DNA from: Acutalibacter sp. 1XD8-33
GTDB lineage: Bacteria > Bacillota > Clostridia > Oscillospirales > Acutalibacteraceae
Length of the DNA stretch: 64,000 nt
NCBI RefSeq assembly: GCF_003612555.1
Contig: NZ_RAZF01000010.1
Coordinates: 59,454 to 123,453, forward strand
Direction of reading: 5' to 3'
Shown: positions 1 to 8,622 of the stretch, one piece after another
Position numbering within the stretch: position 1 is the stretch's first letter
Layout: each line of letters starts with the position of its first letter
Program-made: the position numbers and the translations under genes
Notes under the pieces: model-generated
Database searches by the model: none
The model's input: the letters and a program-made list of their open reading frames with translations, nothing else
Told to the model about the DNA's origin: nothing

Positions 1-189
1 GGCGGTGCGGTGGTAGTAGCAGTCAGGCAGTTTATCCTGGTTGAGCTTGATCATCTCGCCGGTAGAGCAGGCCTCCTTGCGCAGGGCTTCCACCTGCTCC
101 TCAGAGCCATCGATCCACACCACGTTGTCTGGCGTGACAAGCTCCTTCATCTCTTCCAGCCAGTTCAGGACTGTCTTGTTGTTGGTCAT
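1..189 (-). CDS. pckG: GTP-type phosphoenolpyruvate carboxykinase, N-terminal part
   Basis: The first 63 codons are present and the gene runs off the left edge. The translation has the N-terminal pattern of GTP-dependent PEP carboxykinases: a WIDGSEEQ segment near residue 30 and a KLN...LPDCYYHR stretch near residue 50, in the substrate-binding half. The family converts oxaloacetate and GTP to PEP and CO2, or the reverse in many anaerobes. The ATG at 189 is preceded by a GAAAGGAG ribosome site and lies about 70 bp below a clear promoter. The assignment rests on the N-terminus only. Confidence 0.85.
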   Translation of the reverse strand, partial: MTNNKTVLNWLEEMKELVTPDNVVWIDGSEEQVEALRKEACSTGEMIKLNQDKLPDCYYHRTA

Positions 190-256
190 GCTAAACTTGC
201 TCCTTTCAAAAAAATATAGGAAAATTTGAAATTTGTAGAAACTCATTCTGACACTC

Positions 257-285
257 ATTTTATCACATACGAGAAAAATAATCAA
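257..285 (-). promoter_or_regulatory. Sigma-A promoter for pckG
   Basis: Read on the minus strand, TTGATT (285-280) is followed after exactly 17 bases by TAAAAT (262-257). The start codon of pckG lies about 70 bases downstream with its own ribosome site. Seen directly; activity is inferred. Confidence 0.6.
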
Positions 286-379
286 GAGGGCTTTTTGATT
301 AGGGAGACGCCCGCCCCAACAGGTTTTTGCGGCAACTTTTTCCTTTGTTGAAGGCAGCGCGTTCTTTGCAAAATACCAA

Positions 380-408
380 TTGAATCCTGGAATGTTTTGT
401 GGTAGAAT
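380..408 (+). promoter_or_regulatory. Sigma-A promoter for the MATE gene
   Basis: TTGAAT (380-385), a 17-base spacer and TAGAAT (403-408). Transcription would begin near 415, so the in-frame TTG at 380 cannot be the start codon of the following gene. This fixes the start further down, at 425 or 440. Confidence 0.65.
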
Positions 409-439
409 AGGGTTTATTCGGAAAATGGGAGGGAGATGT

Positions 440-1846
440 TTGACCGCAATCAGAAAAATCGCGGACCGGTATATTGGGACAAAAGCCTTTTATCTGTCCG
501 TGGTTGCCCTACTGGTCCCCATGGTGATTCAGCAGGGCATCACCCAGTTTGTAAATCTGCTGGACAACGTGATGGTGGGCCGGCTGGGAACTGCTCCCAT
601 GTCCGGCGTAGCCATCGTCAACCAAATCATCTTTATTTTTAACCTCACCCTGTTCGGGGGGATGTCCGGGGCATCCATTTTTGGGGCGCAGTACTATGGA
701 AAAGGGGATCTGGAAGGCCTGCGGAATACGCTGCGTTTCCGGCTGCTGTTTGCCATAGCGGCTGGGGCGCTGGGCATCCTGGCCCTTATCTGTTTTGGGG
801 ACAGCTTCTTTATGCTGTTCCTTCACGCGGATGCCTCTACTCCGGAGGAAATTGCCGCCACCCTGTCATATGCCCGCAGCTATATGTGGATCATGCTGTG
901 GGGGCTCCTGCCTTTTGCCTTGTCCAGTTGCTTTTCCAGCGTCCTAAAGGATACAGGAGAAACATTTATCCCCATGGTGGCCAGCGTAATTTCCATTGCG
1001 GTGAACTTGGCGCTCAATTACTTGCTGATTTTCGGCAGCTTTGGCTTTCCCCAAATGGGCGTGGCGGGCGCTGCTTTGGCTACAGTGATCGCCAGGTATA
1101 TTGAGGCTGTCTATCTGATTTTTGAGTCTTTCCGGCACAAGGCCAAGTTCTCCTTTATGAAAGGCGCGCTGAAGAGCCTGCGGGTGCCTCTGCCTCTTGT
1201 GAAGCGGATTGCCATTACAGGAACCCCCTTGATGCTCAACGAGAGCCTATGGTCCATAGGCGTCTCCATGATCCAGGCCTGCTATGCTACCCGGGGGCTG
1301 GCGGCTGTGGCGGCCTCCAATATTAACGGCACGGCTTTTAACCTGTTTTCCCTGCTGATGATGGCCATGGGAAACGCAGTGGCCATTCTGGTGGGCCAAC
1401 AGTTGGGCGCCAACGACATGGACGGCGCGAAGGGCACGGTACGCAAGCTCATTGCCTTTGGGGTGGCGGTAAATGTAGGCATGGGGCTGCTGCTGATTCT
1501 CTGCGCTCCTTTGATTCCTATGATCTATAATACCGAGGCCAACGTGCGGCATCTAGCTACCATGATGCTGATGATTTCCGGGGCTTTCCTGCCTCTGTCC
1601 GCCTTTACCAACTGCGCGTATTTCACCATCCGCTCCGGGGGGAGAACCTTTATCACCTTCCTGTTTGACTGCGTGTTTACCCTGGCGGTCTGCCTGCCGG
1701 TGGCCCTGATCCTCAGCCGTTTCACTACGCTGAGTCTGCCCTGGCTGTTCTTTTTCGTCCAGTGCGTGGACAACGGCTTAAAGCCCATTATCGGGGGGAT
1801 CATGCTGAAATCCGGGATTTGGGCCAAGAACGTGGTGAATGCTTAG
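440..1846 (+). CDS. MATE family multidrug/Na+ antiporter
   Basis: A 468-residue polytopic membrane protein of the MATE export family, which moves drugs or metabolites out of the cell using Na+ or H+. Near the N-terminus it has the segment PMVIQQG...VNLLDNVMVGRLG, typical of MATE proteins, followed by about twelve hydrophobic segments. The length fits the family (about 450). I chose the TTG at 440 because GGGAGGGAG lies 5 bases upstream and a promoter occupies 380-408. The ATG at 425 is an alternative. The substrate cannot be read from the sequence. Confidence 0.85.
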   Translation: MTAIRKIADRYIGTKAFYLSVVALLVPMVIQQGITQFVNLLDNVMVGRLGTAPMSGVAIVNQIIFIFNLTLFGGMSGASIFGAQYYGKGDLEGLRNTLRFRLLFAIAAGALGILALICFGDSFFMLFLHADASTPEEIAATLSYARSYMWIMLWGLLPFALSSCFSSVLKDTGETFIPMVASVISIAVNLALNYLLIFGSFGFPQMGVAGAALATVIARYIEAVYLIFESFRHKAKFSFMKGALKSLRVPLPLVKRIAITGTPLMLNESLWSIGVSMIQACYATRGLAAVAASNINGTAFNLFSLLMMAMGNAVAILVGQQLGANDMDGAKGTVRKLIAFGVAVNVGMGLLLILCAPLIPMIYNTEANVRHLATMMLMISGAFLPLSAFTNCAYFTIRSGGRTFITFLFDCVFTLAVCLPVALILSRFTTLSLPWLFFFVQCVDNGLKPIIGGIMLKSGIWAKNVVNA

Positions 1847-1968
1847 AATATGGCACAGTATGGTAGGAATTTTGCGGCCGGGGATGCTGCGCCGCCGCGC
1901 TGCCGGCTCATCTCTGCGGGCAGGGGTTCCAGCCCTAACAATTATTAAAGCAAAGAAGGAAACAAAGT

Positions 1969-2691
1969 ATGGAAAACAGCACATATCCCTATCAATATGA
2001 AACTCACTGTCACACCTGTTGGTGCAGCGCCTGCGCCCATGATACCCCCCAGGATATGGCCCGGGCGTATTATGAGCACGGGTACGCGGGGATTGTAATT
2101 ACCGACCACTTCCTGCTGGGCAACACGGCGGTGGACCGCACTCTGCCTTGGGAGCGGATGATGGCCTGTTACTATGCGGCCTATCAGGCTGCGGCCGATT
2201 GGGCCCAGGGCAAAGACTTCGATGTGCTCTTCGGCATGGAACACAACTATGGCAACGGGAGGGAGGCCCTCACCTATGGGATCAGCCTGGAGTTTCTCCT
2301 GGCTCACCCGGGGCTGCACCGCCTGCCGCCCAAGGAATATTACGCCGTGGTCCATGAGGCGGGGGGATTTGTCTCCATGGCACACCCCTACCGGGACCGG
2401 GGGTATATTGACATGAGCCAGCCGATGTTCCCAGAGTATCATGACGCGCTGGAGGTGTTCAATTTTTATAATTATCCGGAGGAAAACCGGAAGGCGGAAG
2501 ATCTGGCCCGGTCCAGAGGGATGGTGGGCACCTCCGGCGGCGACGAGCACCGGAAGGACGGAGACGCCATTGGCTGTGCGGGAATTCTGCTGCCCAGGCG
2601 GGTACGCACAGGGGCTGAGCTGGTAGAAGTTCTCCGCAGCAGGGACTATCAGATTCTGGTGGACGGCGAGGCCAGGAGCTGTGTGTTTTGA
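1969..2691 (+). CDS. PHP domain metal-dependent phosphoesterase
   Basis: 240 residues with the metal-binding motifs of the PHP superfamily: H13-C-H15 near the N-terminus, D46-H47 in ITDH, a GMEHN segment near residue 86 and a later MAHPYRDRG and GGDEH. Standalone PHP proteins hydrolyse small phosphoesters such as histidinol phosphate or 3',5' nucleotides, but the substrate here is unknown. The ribosome site is AAGAAGGAAA. The gene stands alone between the MATE gene and a terminator. Confidence 0.8.
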   Translation: MENSTYPYQYETHCHTCWCSACAHDTPQDMARAYYEHGYAGIVITDHFLLGNTAVDRTLPWERMMACYYAAYQAAADWAQGKDFDVLFGMEHNYGNGREALTYGISLEFLLAHPGLHRLPPKEYYAVVHEAGGFVSMAHPYRDRGYIDMSQPMFPEYHDALEVFNFYNYPEENRKAEDLARSRGMVGTSGGDEHRKDGDAIGCAGILLPRRVRTGAELVEVLRSRDYQILVDGEARSCVF

Positions 2692-2948
2692 GCACGTGAA
2701 GCGGGGGGCTTCCACATAAGGTACAACTAGAAGCGGCGCTTGAGAAAGACAAATCGGGAAAACCTTGCGGTGCGGCGGGCTGACTGGTTTGTCTTTGCTT
2801 TGTTTATGGCAAAACAATCGTAATCCACAGCCGTGGCTGTCAGAAAGTATCCCTTTTGAACTGTGTGGACTGGGTACGGCATCTGAGGTGCCGACATGGC
2901 CGTCAGTACAAGCGCGTGCTACTTTTCAAAAGAAAACGATAGATCAAA

Positions 2949-2974
2949 AGCCCATCCAAAGGAGATGGGCTTTA
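2949..2974. terminator. Probable bidirectional terminator between PHP and spoVAC
   Basis: An 8-bp stem AGCCCATC/GATGGGCT (2949-2956 with 2964-2971) has a 7-base loop and is bordered by A-rich sequence on the left and TTATT on the right. It lies between two convergent genes, so it could serve both. The rest of the gap (2692-3065) shows no gene I can support. Confidence 0.5.
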
Positions 2975-3065
2975 TTACGGTCAGGACTTGTTTGAAAATA
3001 AAGACAGTGTTTTCGGCTTTTCAGACAGGATTTAAGGCGCTGGCCGCGAATTGTGCGGTGTTGCC

Positions 3066-3509
3066 TTAAATCTGAAATATAAAAATGATCAGGCCGTAGA
3101 CCACGCTGGCCGTAATACCGAACACCAGCACAGGCCCGGCCACGGTGAACAGCTTCGCCCCCAGGCCGGTGATGAAGCCCTCGCTTTTGAATTCCATTGC
3201 GGGGGAGACCATGGAATTGGCAAAGCCCGTGATGGGAACCAGGACGCCCGCCCCAGCGTGTTTGGCGATATTGTCATACCAGCCCAGGGCAGTGAGGGTG
3301 GCAGAAATCAGGATGAGGCTGATGGAGACGGCCATGCGGGCCTGGGGCAGCTCTAGGCCGAGGTTCTGATATAAATTGCACAAAACCTGCCCGATTGTGC
3401 AGACAAAGCCGCCAAACAGAAAGGCCAGCGTACAGTCCTTTACAATGGGGGAGGGGGGAGAGGCCGCTTTCACGCTTTGGGCGTATTCTTCCGGGGTAAT
3501 GGTTTTCAT
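3066..3509 (-). CDS. spoVAC: Stage V sporulation protein AC
   Basis: 147 residues, close to the usual 150 for SpoVAC, an inner spore membrane protein of the SpoVA channel that moves dipicolinic acid during sporulation and germination. The diagnostic block near residue 95 reads VPITGFANSMVSPAMEFKSE and is almost invariant in the family. Four or so hydrophobic segments are visible. The ribosome site is AAAGGAAGGAAC. The gene is alone here: spoVAD and spoVAE do not follow in the window, whereas they usually sit beside it. Confidence 0.93.
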   Translation of the reverse strand: MKTITPEEYAQSVKAASPPSPIVKDCTLAFLFGGFVCTIGQVLCNLYQNLGLELPQARMAVSISLILISATLTALGWYDNIAKHAGAGVLVPITGFANSMVSPAMEFKSEGFITGLGAKLFTVAGPVLVFGITASVVYGLIIFIFQI

Positions 3510-3636
3510 GGTTGTTCCTTCCTTTCGCGCAAGATCGCATCATGGGGTTATTGTCTCTCCGAAAGCCGGACTTATTCTTGCGAAACGGGGAAAAGGCGGA
3601 AACCTCTGCACAAATGTAAATAAACTGTTGCGTTTC

Positions 3637-3666
3637 TTGCAATCCTAGCCTAAATCGTGCTATAAT
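3637..3666 (+). promoter_or_regulatory. Sigma-A promoter, probably for secA
   Basis: TTGCAA (3637-3642), 18-base spacer, TATAAT (3661-3666). It points toward secA, which would then have a leader of about 340 bases containing palindromic repeat copy A. Confidence 0.5.
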
Positions 3667-3749
3667 GTAAACAAAAGCCTCGCCGGGAAAGGCCTTGCGC
3701 TTCCCCGAGCAGATTTCTAATTGCGGAATTAAGCATACTTTTTTGTAGT

Positions 3750-3985
3750 AATACTGTGTGGCCTTCGTACGCACAGGTCGCGTACTACGGCAAGGCCGTG
3801 GGACTCCGTCCCACACCCCGCCAGGGGCTACGCCGCCCCTGGACCCGGCAATGTGTTTGGGTTTGGCACACTCAGCTAACCAGCGTAAAAGTTTGGTCCA
3901 GTCCAGGGTGAGAGTTCGTAAGACGAAGTCTAACGAACTCTTGCCGCCAGAGGCCAACACATACTTTTAAAAAGTATAAATATGA
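3750..3985 (+). repeat. Composite palindromic intergenic repeat, copy A
   Basis: This fills most of the spoVAC-secA gap (3510-4012). It opens with TACGGCAAGGCC (3786-), followed by the triloop hairpin GTGGGAC-TCC-GTCCCAC (3798-3814), an AGGGGC/GCCCCT stem, the box AGCTAACCAGCGTAAAAG (about 3876), and a nested hairpin with arms AGAGTTCGT/ACGAACTCT around an inner GACGAAGTC. It ends in an AT-rich ATACTTTTAAAAAGTAT palindrome. Shared words with the copies at 7.5, 10.4, 12.2, 34.5, 49.1 and 52.2 kb define the family. Confidence 0.75.
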
Positions 3986-4012
3986 AACTTTCCGAGGACG
4001 AGAGGAGTTACT

Positions 4013-6763
4013 ATGGCGAATAATATCCTGACAAAATTCTTTGGCAACTACAGCAAGCGGGAGCTGAAACGCATCCAGCCCCAAGTGGATAAGGTCCTGG
4101 CCCTGGAGGGGAAATACCGAGGGCTATCCGACGGGGACCTGAAGGCCGAAACCGGCCGGTTCCGGGAGGCGCTGAAAAGCGGAAGTACTTTGGACGATAT
4201 CCTTCCCGAGGCCTTCGCCGCCTGCCGGGAGGCCATGGACCGGGTGCTTAGCAAGCGACTCTTTCCCGTGCAGATCCAGGGCGGCGTGATCCTCCACCAG
4301 GGGCGCATTGCCGAGATGAAAACCGGCGAGGGCAAAACCTTCACCCTGGCCCTGCCCGCCTACCTGAACGCCCTTTCCGGCCAGGGGGTGCATATCGTCA
4401 CCGTGAACGAGTATCTGGCCAAGTACCAGGGGGAGATGATGGCCCGGGTGTTCAACTTCATGGGCCTCACCGTGGGGCTGGCCCTCACAGGCATGGACCC
4501 CCAGCAGAAAAAGGCCGCCTACGACTGTGACATCACCTATGGCACCAACAACGAGATGGGTTTTGACTACCTGCGGGATAATATGGTGATCTATAAGGAG
4601 CGGAAGGTCCAGCGGGGCCACCACTACGCCATTGTGGACGAGGTGGACTCCATCCTCATCGACGAGGCCCGCACGCCGCTGATCATCTCCGGCCAGGGGG
4701 AGGCCGCTGGGGAGCTGTACGACCGGGCCAACGCCTTTGCCCGGGGGCTGCGGCTGGTGAAGGTCAAGGAGACTGATGAAAAAGCGGACAACGACGAGCT
4801 CTATGAGGGCTACGACTATATTGTCAACGAAAAGCTGCGCACCTGTTCTCTCACCCGTCGGGGCGTGAAAAAGGCCGAGGAGTTCTTCCACATCCAGAAC
4901 CTGACGGACCCGGAGAATATCGCTATACAGCACCATGTGAACCAGGCTATCCGGGCCTGGGGCATCATGCACCGGGACCAGGACTATGTGGTCAAGGACG
5001 GCGAGGTCATTATCGTGGACGAGTTCACCGGGCGGCTGATGTACGGCCGGCGGTACAACGAGGGCCTTCACCAGGCCATTGAGGCCAAGGAGGGGGTGCA
5101 GGTAGCCCGGGAGAGCAAGACCCTGGCCACCATCACCTTTCAGAACTATTTCCGTATGTATGAAAAGCTCTCCGGTATGACGGGCACCGCCATGACCGAG
5201 CAGGAGGAATTCTCTGAGATCTACCGGCTGGATGTGGTGGAGATCCCCACCAACCGGCCCATGATCCGGGAGGACTGCGCGGATGTAGTCTATAAAACCG
5301 CCGAGGCCAAATACCGGGCGGTAATCGAGGACATTGTGGAGCACCACCGGAAGGGCCAGCCGGTGCTGGTGGGCACCATCACCATCGAAAAGTCGGAGAT
5401 GCTTAGCAAGCTCCTGAAGCAGCGGGGCGTGAAGCATCAGGTGCTGAACGCCAAGTTCCACGAGAAGGAGGCCCAGATCGTGGCCCAGGCCGGCCGCAAG
5501 GGCGCCGTGACCATTGCCACCAACATGGCCGGGCGCGGCACGGATATTGTACTGGGCGGCAACGCGGAGTTTATGGCCAAGGCCGAAATGCGCAAAAAGG
5601 GCTATACCGAGGAACTCCTAGTGGAGGCCACGGCCTTCAGCCATACGGAGGACCCGCAGATCCTGGAGGCCCGGGAAGAGTTTGCCCGGCTGAACAAGGA
5701 GTTTGAGCAGGAGATCGCCCCCGAGGCCGAAGAGGTGAAAAAGCTAGGCGGGCTCTACATCATCGGCACAGAGCGCCACGAGTCCCGCCGGATTGACAAC
5801 CAGCTGCGGGGCCGTTCCGGCCGCCAGGGCGACCCAGGCAAGAGCCGGTTCTATATTTCTCTGGAGGACGACCTGATGCGGCTCTTCGGCGGCGAGCGCC
5901 TTTCCGCCATGATGGACCGGCTGAAAATCGACGATGATGTGCCCATCGAGGCGGGAATGGTGTCCAGCTCTATCGAGGGCGCCCAGCGGAAGGTGGAGAG
6001 CCGGAACTTCGGCATCCGGAAAAACGTGCTTCAGTATGACGAGGTGATGAACAAGCAGCGGCAGATCATCTATGGCCAGCGGGACCAGGTGCTGGAAGGC
6101 GGAGACATGAAATCCGCCATCCTAAAGATGATCGAGGAGGCTGTGGAGGACAACGTGAAGCGCTTTTTGCCGGAAAACGTCCCCCACGACGACTGGGACT
6201 TAGCCGGGCTGCGGGAGCACTATATGGGCTGGCTCCTGGGGGAGGAGGATCTGAACTACACTTCCCGGGAGGTGGAGGATCTGGATCCGGAATTCGCCAA
6301 GGAGGAGATCTGGAAGAGGGCCCAGGCCCTGTATGAGAAAAGGGAGCAGGAGTTTACTCCGCAGATCATGCGGGAAGTGGAGCGGGTGGTCATGCTGAAG
6401 AATGTGGACCGGGAGTGGATGGATCACATCGACGCCATGGAACAGCTTCAGGACGGTATCCGCTTGCGAGCCTATGCCCAGCACGACCCGGTGGTGGAAT
6501 ACCGCCTGGAAGGCTTCGACATGTTCGACAGCATGATCGCGGCCATCCGGGAGAACACGGCCAAGGACATCCTCACCGTGCGCCTGCGCACCAAGGAGGC
6601 GCCCCAGAGGGAGCAGGTGGCAAAGGAGACTTCCGCCGGAGCCGGGGGAGGAGAGCAGGTGAAGCGGCAGCCCGCCAAAAAGGAGAAGAAGCCTGGCCGC
6701 AACGATCCCTGCCCCTGCGGCAGCGGGCTGAAGTATAAAAAGTGCTGCGGGCGCAACGAGTAA
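4013..6763 (+). CDS. secA: Preprotein translocase ATPase SecA
   Basis: 916 residues, the motor of Sec-dependent protein export at the inner membrane. The Walker A element is M102-KTGEGKT-109 and the DEVD Walker B is at 209-212. The pre-protein crosslinking and helical regions follow, and the C-terminus is a zinc-binding SEC-C motif with C900-P-C902 and C911-C912. The length is slightly above the usual 840-900. A GAGGAG ribosome site precedes the ATG. It is followed 16 bases later by a lipoprotein gene that may be co-transcribed. Confidence 0.98.
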   Translation: MANNILTKFFGNYSKRELKRIQPQVDKVLALEGKYRGLSDGDLKAETGRFREALKSGSTLDDILPEAFAACREAMDRVLSKRLFPVQIQGGVILHQGRIAEMKTGEGKTFTLALPAYLNALSGQGVHIVTVNEYLAKYQGEMMARVFNFMGLTVGLALTGMDPQQKKAAYDCDITYGTNNEMGFDYLRDNMVIYKERKVQRGHHYAIVDEVDSILIDEARTPLIISGQGEAAGELYDRANAFARGLRLVKVKETDEKADNDELYEGYDYIVNEKLRTCSLTRRGVKKAEEFFHIQNLTDPENIAIQHHVNQAIRAWGIMHRDQDYVVKDGEVIIVDEFTGRLMYGRRYNEGLHQAIEAKEGVQVARESKTLATITFQNYFRMYEKLSGMTGTAMTEQEEFSEIYRLDVVEIPTNRPMIREDCADVVYKTAEAKYRAVIEDIVEHHRKGQPVLVGTITIEKSEMLSKLLKQRGVKHQVLNAKFHEKEAQIVAQAGRKGAVTIATNMAGRGTDIVLGGNAEFMAKAEMRKKGYTEELLVEATAFSHTEDPQILEAREEFARLNKEFEQEIAPEAEEVKKLGGLYIIGTERHESRRIDNQLRGRSGRQGDPGKSRFYISLEDDLMRLFGGERLSAMMDRLKIDDDVPIEAGMVSSSIEGAQRKVESRNFGIRKNVLQYDEVMNKQRQIIYGQRDQVLEGGDMKSAILKMIEEAVEDNVKRFLPENVPHDDWDLAGLREHYMGWLLGEEDLNYTSREVEDLDPEFAKEEIWKRAQALYEKREQEFTPQIMREVERVVMLKNVDREWMDHIDAMEQLQDGIRLRAYAQHDPVVEYRLEGFDMFDSMIAAIRENTAKDILTVRLRTKEAPQREQVAKETSAGAGGGEQVKRQPAKKEKKPGRNDPCPCGSGLKYKKCCGRNE

Positions 6764-6779
6764 GGGGAGGTTTGGACAG

Positions 6780-7538
6780 ATGGGCAAGAGGATAGGAGCG
6801 GCCATGCTGGCCCTGGCACTGATGCTGGCCCTGGGAGGATGCGATTTTCTGCCGTCGGCAGATTTTGACGATTACGATGTTTCCGGGTATATTCAGGCCC
6901 TTCTGGACAGCAGCTACCGGGATTCCCACCAGCTGTTTATGGATGTGACCCAGGCTACCCAGGAAGGGGCCAAGCAGAACAACACCACCACGGTGCAGAA
7001 CGCGGCGGTGAACTTCTGCAACGCCTACAATCTCTCCCCCACTGAAGAACAGATGACCCGGTTGGAGAGCATTATGAGCCAGGCCCTGCGGTCTGTGCGG
7101 TACACGGTGAAAGAAGAACAGAAGGTGGACGCCGGCTATTATATTGAGGTGGAAGTGACGCCGATGGTGAATCTGGCGGGACTGGGGGATGAGTTCAAAG
7201 AACTGCGTACCCAGGCCCAGACGGAGGCCGACGCTGCCAATACTCCGGCGGCCACCCCCGGGCCTGATGAGGACGGGGACGATGACGAATGGGGAGAAGA
7301 GGGGGAGGGAGAAGCCACCCCCACCCCGGCACCCACGCCTGAGCCGCCCAAGGTGGACGCATACGCGCTATATATCGACAAGGTACTGGATAGCTGTCAA
7401 GGGAAGATTGCCGAGCCCCAGTTCCAGACCCAGAGCATTGTGGTGGCGCTGGACATTGTGCAGACCAAAGAGGGCGAGCTCCAGTTGGACATGAACCAAA
7501 TCGACAGGATCGACCAGACGGTGCTGCTGTTCAAGTAG
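6780..7538 (+). CDS. Predicted lipoprotein, function unknown
   Basis: 252 residues. The N-terminus is a lipoprotein signal peptide (KR, then about 14 hydrophobic residues, then LGGC with the lipidated cysteine at 21), so the mature protein should be anchored outside the membrane. A helical region (about 25-150) is followed by an acidic and proline/threonine-rich linker (about 160-200, with runs of D, E, G and a TPTPAPTPEPP stretch) and a short folded C-terminus. It is likely co-transcribed with secA. I do not recognise the domain. Confidence 0.75.
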   Translation: MGKRIGAAMLALALMLALGGCDFLPSADFDDYDVSGYIQALLDSSYRDSHQLFMDVTQATQEGAKQNNTTTVQNAAVNFCNAYNLSPTEEQMTRLESIMSQALRSVRYTVKEEQKVDAGYYIEVEVTPMVNLAGLGDEFKELRTQAQTEADAANTPAATPGPDEDGDDDEWGEEGEGEATPTPAPTPEPPKVDAYALYIDKVLDSCQGKIAEPQFQTQSIVVALDIVQTKEGELQLDMNQIDRIDQTVLLFK

Positions 7539-7905
7539 CGAAAGACCCGTTGGACCGGTCAAAGCTGATCAGGGTAAAAGTTTTGCAGACTTCGCTCTGC
7601 GAAGTCTTTGCTTTCTTCAAAAGCTCATAGGGTGTGGGAGAGTTCGCTTCGCGAACTCTTGAGTCCCACGGTCTTGACCTTAACACCTGAGAAGCGCATT
7701 CTTTAGAAGGTGAAATTGGCGCGCAGCGCCAAGAGGAAACTTTTTGCAGGAGAAAAAGTTTCCTGGAAATCGGAACCCAGCCATCGCCGGGCGGAGGCAC
7801 ATAGCCAAGCCGCCCGCCCGGACTTGTGCTTCGCAATCAGCCTGCGCGCACACCCACGCGCCTATAACCATAAATATAAAAATATTAACTCTCAAAAACT
7901 ATAAT
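7539..7905 (+). repeat. Composite palindromic intergenic repeat, copy B
   Basis: This fills the gap between the lipoprotein and the next gene. In order: GGACCGGTC; box CAGGGTAAAAG; hairpin AGACTTCGC-TCT-GCGAAGTCT (7587-7607); an outer GTGGGA/TCCCAC stem (7634-7639 with 7664-7669) whose loop is itself the hairpin AGAGTTCGC-TTC-GCGAACTCT (7639-7659); CACCTGAGAAGCGCAT; hairpin TTGGCGC-GCA-GCGCCAA (7716-7732); and a 12-bp stem AGGAAACTTTTT/AAAAAGTTTCCT (7734-7764). A tail ending ACCCACGCGCC plus AT-rich DNA matches copy F. Confidence 0.8.
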
Positions 7906-7926
7906 TTTCTGAAAGAAGGAACGTGT

Positions 7927-8601
7927 ATGAATCAAGCGAATCTTGCCACGGCGGCTCTGCTGGACCTGTCCCGTACCGCCGCCCGGACCCTTTTGGAAAA
8001 AACAGAGTACCCCTGGCAGGCCCTGCCGGAGATCAGGGCGTTCGTCAAGGCCCTGGGTGACTCCCTGCCCGCCGGGGACTACCACCACCCCCAGGAGTTT
8101 GTGTGGATCCATAAGAGCGCGGAGATTTTCCCCAACAATTATATCGCCGGGCCTTGTATTATCGGGCCGGAAACACAGGTGCGGCCCGGGGCCTTCCTTC
8201 GGGGGAATATTCTGGTGGGGGCGGGCTGCGTGGTAGGCAATTCCACCGAGCTGAAAAACGTGATCCTTTTCGACGGGGTGCAGGTGCCCCACTATAACTA
8301 CGTGGGCGACTCCATCCTGGGCTACAAGGCCCACATGGGGGCGGGGGCCGTCACCTCCAACGTGAAGCAGGACAAATCCCTGGTGACGGTGCGCCTGCCC
8401 GATGGGGCCAGGGTGGAGACCGGGCTGAAGAAGTTCGGGGCGGTCCTGGGAGATCACGCAGAAATCGGCTGCGGCGCGGTGCTGAACCCCGGCACGGTGG
8501 CCGGTCGGAACAGCCGGGTGTACCCTCTCTCTATGGTGCGGGGGGCCGTGCCCGGGAACAGCATCTATAAAAACGCGGGAGAAATCGTGGAAATCCGGTA
8601 G
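7927..8601 (+). CDS. Left-handed beta-helix (hexapeptide repeat) acyltransferase-like protein
   Basis: 224 residues. Residues about 65-215 consist of hexapeptide repeats (patterns such as IIGPET, VRPGAF, ILVGAG, VGNSTE), the left-handed beta-helix seen in the C-terminal half of GlmU and in related acyltransferases. No nucleotidyltransferase domain is present, so it is not a complete GlmU. The family is often labelled UDP-N-acetylglucosamine pyrophosphorylase-related and its substrate is uncertain. The ATG at 7927 was chosen because GAAAGAAGGA precedes it. Upstream in-frame codons lie inside the repeat. Confidence 0.7.
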   Translation: MNQANLATAALLDLSRTAARTLLEKTEYPWQALPEIRAFVKALGDSLPAGDYHHPQEFVWIHKSAEIFPNNYIAGPCIIGPETQVRPGAFLRGNILVGAGCVVGNSTELKNVILFDGVQVPHYNYVGDSILGYKAHMGAGAVTSNVKQDKSLVTVRLPDGARVETGLKKFGAVLGDHAEIGCGAVLNPGTVAGRNSRVYPLSMVRGAVPGNSIYKNAGEIVEIR

Positions 8602-8622
8602 GCCGGGCGGGCCTTTGGGGGA

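Noticed and set aside
380..439. TTG at 380 as the MATE gene start
   Set aside because: A TTGAAT-17-TAGAAT promoter covers this TTG, and a ribosome site fits the TTG at 440.
2765..2995. Possible small gene between PHP and spoVAC
   Set aside because: No ribosome site, no family resemblance, and it runs through a terminator stem.
4124..5461. 445-codon open frame antisense to secA
   Set aside because: Same reasoning: secA is complete and conserved, and the antisense translation has no recognisable motif or ribosome site.
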